A stretch of 8,446 nucleotides of DNA, from the NCBI GenBank assembly GCA_001795165.1, contig MGNS01000131.1, positions 16,247 through 24,692 of the forward strand, given 5' to 3'. The position numbers and the translations under genes were made by a program. The notes under the pieces were generated by a model. It was not told where the DNA came from, did not search any database, and saw nothing but the letters and a program-made list of their open reading frames with translations. The DNA comes from Chloroflexi bacterium RBG_16_57_11. GTDB taxonomy: Bacteria > Chloroflexota > Anaerolineae > Anaerolineales > UBA4823. This document shows, piece by piece, positions 6,454 through 8,446 of this stretch; position 1 is the stretch's first letter, and each line of letters opens with the position of its first letter.

Positions 6454-7740
6454 TTAAATCCAGCCGCGCAGCTCCATGGCAGTCACCACGCGCTTGATCG
6501 CCACCATATAGGCTGCATCACGCATGAAGACCTTCTCGCCTTCGGACATCTCTAAAACACTGGTAAAGGCCTGGGTCATCTTGGTGTCCAGGCGCTTCAA
6601 CGTGTCATCCTTGGTCCAATAATAATTCATGTCGTTCTGGACGCCTTCGAAGTAAGACACCGTCACGCCGCCGGCGTTGGCCAGGAAATCCGGGATGACG
6701 AACACGTTATTGGCTTTGAACACCTCATCCGCTTCGGGCGTGGTCGGGCCGTTGGCGCCCTCGGCCACCAGCCGGACGCGGCTGCTCACCCGCTTGACCG
6801 TCTCGGCGTTGATCTGGCCTTCCAGCGCCCCGGGGATCAGCACATCCGCCTCCTTGGTGATCCAGGCGTCGGCGTCCTCGATCACGTAGCCGGCTTTGGT
6901 GGCCTTGTCTTTGTCGATCGTGCCGTACTGGTCGGTGATGGACTGCAGGAAGCGCGGGTCGACGCCCTTTGGATGGCTGACCGTGTAGGGGGCTTTGTCG
7001 GCGCGGTCCCAGTAGGACACGCAGGCCACCTTGCCGCCCAGCTGCTCGGTGAAGCCAATGGCGGCGTACTGCGAGACGTTGCCAAAGCCCTGGACCGCCG
7101 CCACGGATTGGGTCGGGTCGAGCTTGAGGTGCTGCATCGCCTCGCGCACGGTGTAGATCACGCCAAAACCGGTGGCCTCGGTGCGGCCCAGCGAACCGCC
7201 ACCGCCCACCGGCTTGCCGGTGATCGAGCCGGGGGTGTACTGTCCCACCAGCTTGGAATATTCATCCATCATCCAGCCCATCATCTGCGGGGTGGTGCCG
7301 ACGTCTGGCGCGGGGACGTCCTGGCGCGGGCCGATGTTGCGCCACATGTTCTGTACCCAGCCGCGGCACAGCCGCTCCTTCTCAGTCACCGAGAGTGTGG
7401 CCGGGTCGACCGGCACGCCGCCCTTGCCGCCGCCCAGCGGGATGTCCGCCACGGCGCACTTCCAGGTCATCCACATCGCCAGGGCGCGCACCATGTCCAG
7501 CGTCTCGGAGGGGTGGAAGCGGATACCGCCCTTGTTCGGGCCACGGGCGTCGTTGTGCTGCACCCGGTAGCCGAAGAACAGGCGCATCGAGCCGTCATCC
7601 ATGCGCACCGGGATCTCGAATTTGAATTCACGCGCCGGCCAGCGCAGGATCTCGGCCACCTGTGGGTCGAGGTTAAGCTGCCCGGCGACGCCGTCGAATT
7701 GCCGTTGGGCCATCTGGAAAGCGTTGATCAATTCTGCCAT
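6454..7740 (-). CDS. gdhA: Glutamate dehydrogenase (Glu/Leu/Phe/Val dehydrogenase family)
   Basis: This 428-aa cytoplasmic enzyme interconverts glutamate and 2-oxoglutarate plus ammonia using NAD(P), linking carbon and nitrogen metabolism; the family forms hexamers. The N-terminal dimerisation and substrate domain (about 1-190) carries RVQHNDARGPNKGGIRFHP (59-77), the binding Lys in MTWKCAVAD (91-99), the signature PLGGGKGGV (101-109) with catalytic Lys106, and PAPDVGT (143-149) with the catalytic Asp. The Rossmann domain begins near 190, with TEATGFGV (187-194) and the dinucleotide loop VQGFGNVSQYAA (216-227). VAEGANGPTTPEA (325-337) and PDFLANAGGVTVSY (350-363) are also typical. Length matches NAD-type bacterial enzymes. 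The segment after the second Rossmann strand (VSYWDRADKAPYTVSHPKG) differs from the common SDSxGxIY pattern, so NAD versus NADP use is uncertain. AAGGAG lies 8 nt before the ATG. The gene appears monocistronic, with its own leader upstream and an intergenic region downstream. Confidence 0.95.
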   Translation of the reverse strand: MAELINAFQMAQRQFDGVAGQLNLDPQVAEILRWPAREFKFEIPVRMDDGSMRLFFGYRVQHNDARGPNKGGIRFHPSETLDMVRALAMWMTWKCAVADIPLGGGKGGVPVDPATLSVTEKERLCRGWVQNMWRNIGPRQDVPAPDVGTTPQMMGWMMDEYSKLVGQYTPGSITGKPVGGGGSLGRTEATGFGVIYTVREAMQHLKLDPTQSVAAVQGFGNVSQYAAIGFTEQLGGKVACVSYWDRADKAPYTVSHPKGVDPRFLQSITDQYGTIDKDKATKAGYVIEDADAWITKEADVLIPGALEGQINAETVKRVSSRVRLVAEGANGPTTPEADEVFKANNVFVIPDFLANAGGVTVSYFEGVQNDMNYYWTKDDTLKRLDTKMTQAFTSVLEMSEGEKVFMRDAAYMVAIKRVVTAMELRGWI

Positions 7741-7766
7741 TCGTTCTTCTCCTTAGGTTGAGGGTA

Positions 7767-7772
7767 GTTATA
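7767..7772 (-). promoter_or_regulatory. Candidate -10 box for gdh
   Basis: On the minus strand TATAAC (5/6 match to TATAAT) lies in an AT-rich patch 27 nt before the gdh start codon. No good -35 is found at the expected distance, where the GC-rich hairpin begins, so an activator might be needed or the real promoter lies upstream of the hairpin. Confidence 0.3.
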
Positions 7773-7778
7773 ATGGAT

Positions 7779-7816
7779 AGAAAAATCTAAGCGGGCACCC
7801 CGGAACGGCGCCCGCT
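7779..7816 (-). terminator. Terminator-like hairpin in the gdh leader
   Basis: On the minus strand AGCGGGCGCC (7807-7816) pairs with GGTGCCCGCT (7790-7799), a 10-bp stem with one mismatch and a 7-nt loop. TAGATTTTTC follows, with five consecutive T. This has the form of an intrinsic terminator pointing toward gdh and ending about 40 nt before its ATG. With no gene upstream on that strand it may be a transcriptional attenuator of gdh or a stop for leftward noise transcription. Confidence 0.5.
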
Positions 7817-7950
7817 CGAGTTTGGGTAGGGCAATGGCAGCCAGGAAGCTCATCTTGGGTCGCCTGCTGATGATCCTAGATTAACAAATGTCAGACCTCC
7901 CGTCAAGGGAAATGCGGCATATTTCGCACATGACTTACTTCCTCTATAGC

Positions 7951-8040
7951 GGTCGCCGACCCGCCGCTTTCGCCCCATGATACAATTCGCATATGGGACG
8001 TGGAGCGGGAGGAGAGAGAGCGATGGGTCACCGACCCATC
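7951..8040. repeat. Twin palindromic sites GGTCRCCGACCC
   Basis: GGTCGCCGACCC (7951-7962) and GGTCACCGACCC (8026-8037) match at 11 of 12 positions, lie 75 nt apart in the same orientation, and each is an inverted repeat around a 3-nt centre. The right copy is extended to a perfect 8-bp arm on each side: GATGGGTC (8022-8029) and GACCCATC (8033-8040). TACAAT (7981-7986), a possible rightward -10, lies between them. They could be binding sites for a dimeric regulator or hairpins in a transcript. Confidence 0.45.
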
Positions 8041-8062
8041 CTACTACGGCTATCAAAAATGG

Positions 8063-8102
8063 GGATACCTGCCCTGATTATTTTCCAGGGAGTCAGGTAT
8101 CC
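8063..8102. other. Long bulged hairpin
   Basis: GGATACCTG (8063-8071) and CAGGTATCC (8094-8102) are a perfect 9-bp inverted repeat. Directly inside, CCCTG (8072-8076) pairs with CAGGG (8086-8090), leaving a 3-nt AGT bulge and a 9-nt AT-rich loop. On the minus strand the stem is followed by CCATTTTTG, so it resembles a leftward intrinsic terminator, although no leftward gene to its right is seen. On the plus strand it would sit in the leader of the membrane-protein gene. Confidence 0.5.
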
Positions 8103-8134
8103 TGTTATTACAGTTTCAATCCATCCATCTTCAG

Positions 8135-8140
8135 TATAAG
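8135..8140 (+). promoter_or_regulatory. Candidate -10 box for the membrane-protein gene
   Basis: TATAAG (5/6 match to TATAAT) lies 28 nt before the ATG at 8169, a distance that would give a short leader carrying the AAAGGAG ribosome binding site. No strong -35 element is seen at 16-18 nt. Confidence 0.3.
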
Positions 8141-8168
8141 TTCTATCACAGATAAAGGAGAAATCACT

Positions 8169-8446
8169 ATGTCTCTCACAAGTCGAGAATTTTGGACCCT
8201 GATTCATGGCATGATCCTGGGTGCCCTGTTTCTGCTCTCGTTCGCTGGCGGTCTGGCAGGATTATACAGCCTGCGCCCCGAGCTTGCGACCACTACCGGC
8301 ATAAAAGAGCGCCTGTCCCGCCTGCGCCTCGGCACCCTGGTCATGGCTGTGGTGGCCTGGCTGACTGTGTTCACCGGTACGTATATCGTATATCCCTGGT
8401 ACCGTGCGGTTGCTCCCCAAGGAGCAGATTTGAGCCAGTATCCGAA
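8169..8446 (+). CDS. Uncharacterised two-helix membrane protein (3' end outside window)
   Basis: An open frame starts at ATG 8169, with AAAGGAG 8 nt upstream, and runs without a stop to the window edge (92 complete codons). I do not recognise a named family. Residues 10-34 (LIHGMILGALFLLSFAGGLA and on) form a first membrane helix with a His at position 13. Residues 35-53 are a polar, basic loop with several Arg. Residues 54-76 form a second helix (LGTLVMAVVAWLTVFTG) ending in the aromatic TYIVYPWYRA. The basic loop suggests it is cytoplasmic, with both termini outside by the positive-inside rule. The strong ribosome binding site, coding-like composition and clear helices make it a real gene. 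A respiratory or transport accessory membrane protein is possible, but nothing in the visible part fixes this. It is transcribed away from gdh. Confidence 0.8.
   Translation, partial: MSLTSREFWTLIHGMILGALFLLSFAGGLAGLYSLRPELATTTGIKERLSRLRLGTLVMAVVAWLTVFTGTYIVYPWYRAVAPQGADLSQYP

Larger units (their letters stand above)
7741..8168. other. 428-nt intergenic region between divergent genes
   Basis: No convincing protein-coding or RNA gene is visible here. It separates gdh (leftward) from the membrane-protein gene (rightward) and is unusually rich in inverted repeats: a terminator-like hairpin at 7790-7816, twin palindromes at 7951-7962 and 8026-8037, and a bulged hairpin at 8063-8102. Purine-rich GGGAGGAGAGAGAG sits just left of the second palindrome. 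A leftward open frame of 68 codons (7850-8056) has no ribosome binding site or recognisable content and was not called. Both flanking genes have good ribosome binding sites, so promoters for both must lie in this region. Confidence 0.7.

Noticed and set aside
6973..7761. 262-codon plus-strand open frame opposite gdh
   Set aside because: Antisense to a highly conserved enzyme; His/Arg/Ala-rich shadow frame with no recognisable domain.
7740..7850. Leader peptide or T-box riboswitch before gdh
   Set aside because: A frame from an ATG near 7848 overlaps into gdh but lacks a ribosome binding site, and the conserved T-box antiterminator sequence is absent.
7850..8056. 68-codon minus-strand open frame in the intergenic region
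   Set aside because: No ribosome binding site and no motif, and it runs through palindromic non-coding sequence.

Overview
The window reads as ordinary chromosomal DNA of moderate GC content from a free-living bacterium. My best guess is Chloroflexota, probably an Anaerolineae-type genome. That rests on the overall look of the proteins: a DUF697-type GTPase, a stand-alone PEP/pyruvate-binding ATP-grasp protein, a dnaN that is not beside dnaA, and a two-helix membrane protein ending in a Gly-Thr-Tyr-Ile-Val-Tyr-Pro-Trp-Tyr-Arg stretch. No marker gene proves the taxonomy. I see no tRNA, rRNA, CRISPR array, transposase or phage gene.

Layout, left to right. (1) The 3' part of a plus-strand GTPase/DUF697 membrane protein, whose reading frame continues past a TAA into a clear four-cysteine zinc ribbon that ends at 1085. 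(2) A minus-strand block, transcribed right to left: dnaN (DNA polymerase III sliding clamp, true start 6168), then after a short gap a 775-aa PEP/pyruvate-binding-domain protein, then a deoxynucleoside kinase, then a PP2C-type protein phosphatase. The last three genes are joined by two ATGA overlaps, and the gap after dnaN is only 39 nt, so all four probably form one operon driven by a sigma70-like promoter near 6202-6231. (3) A 285-nt intergenic region holding that promoter, a small cluster of inverted repeats and a weak terminator-like palindrome. (4) A minus-strand Glu/Leu/Phe/Val-type glutamate dehydrogenase with a strong ribosome binding site. (5) A 428-nt non-coding region rich in inverted repeats: a terminator-like hairpin just upstream of gdh, two near-identical GGTCRCCGACCC palindromes, and a long bulged hairpin. 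(6) The 5' end of a plus-strand two-helix membrane protein that runs off the window.

How the genes may work together: dnaN with a deoxynucleoside kinase suggests a link between replication and dNTP salvage. The PP2C phosphatase suggests a Ser/Thr phosphorylation signal, though no kinase is present here. The PEP/pyruvate-binding protein keeps the ATP-grasp part of PEP synthase but shows neither the phosphohistidine nor the PEP-binding barrel domain, so its reaction is unclear. The least explained items are this protein and its operon, the interrupted zinc ribbon on the GTPase, and the palindromes between 7951 and 8102.
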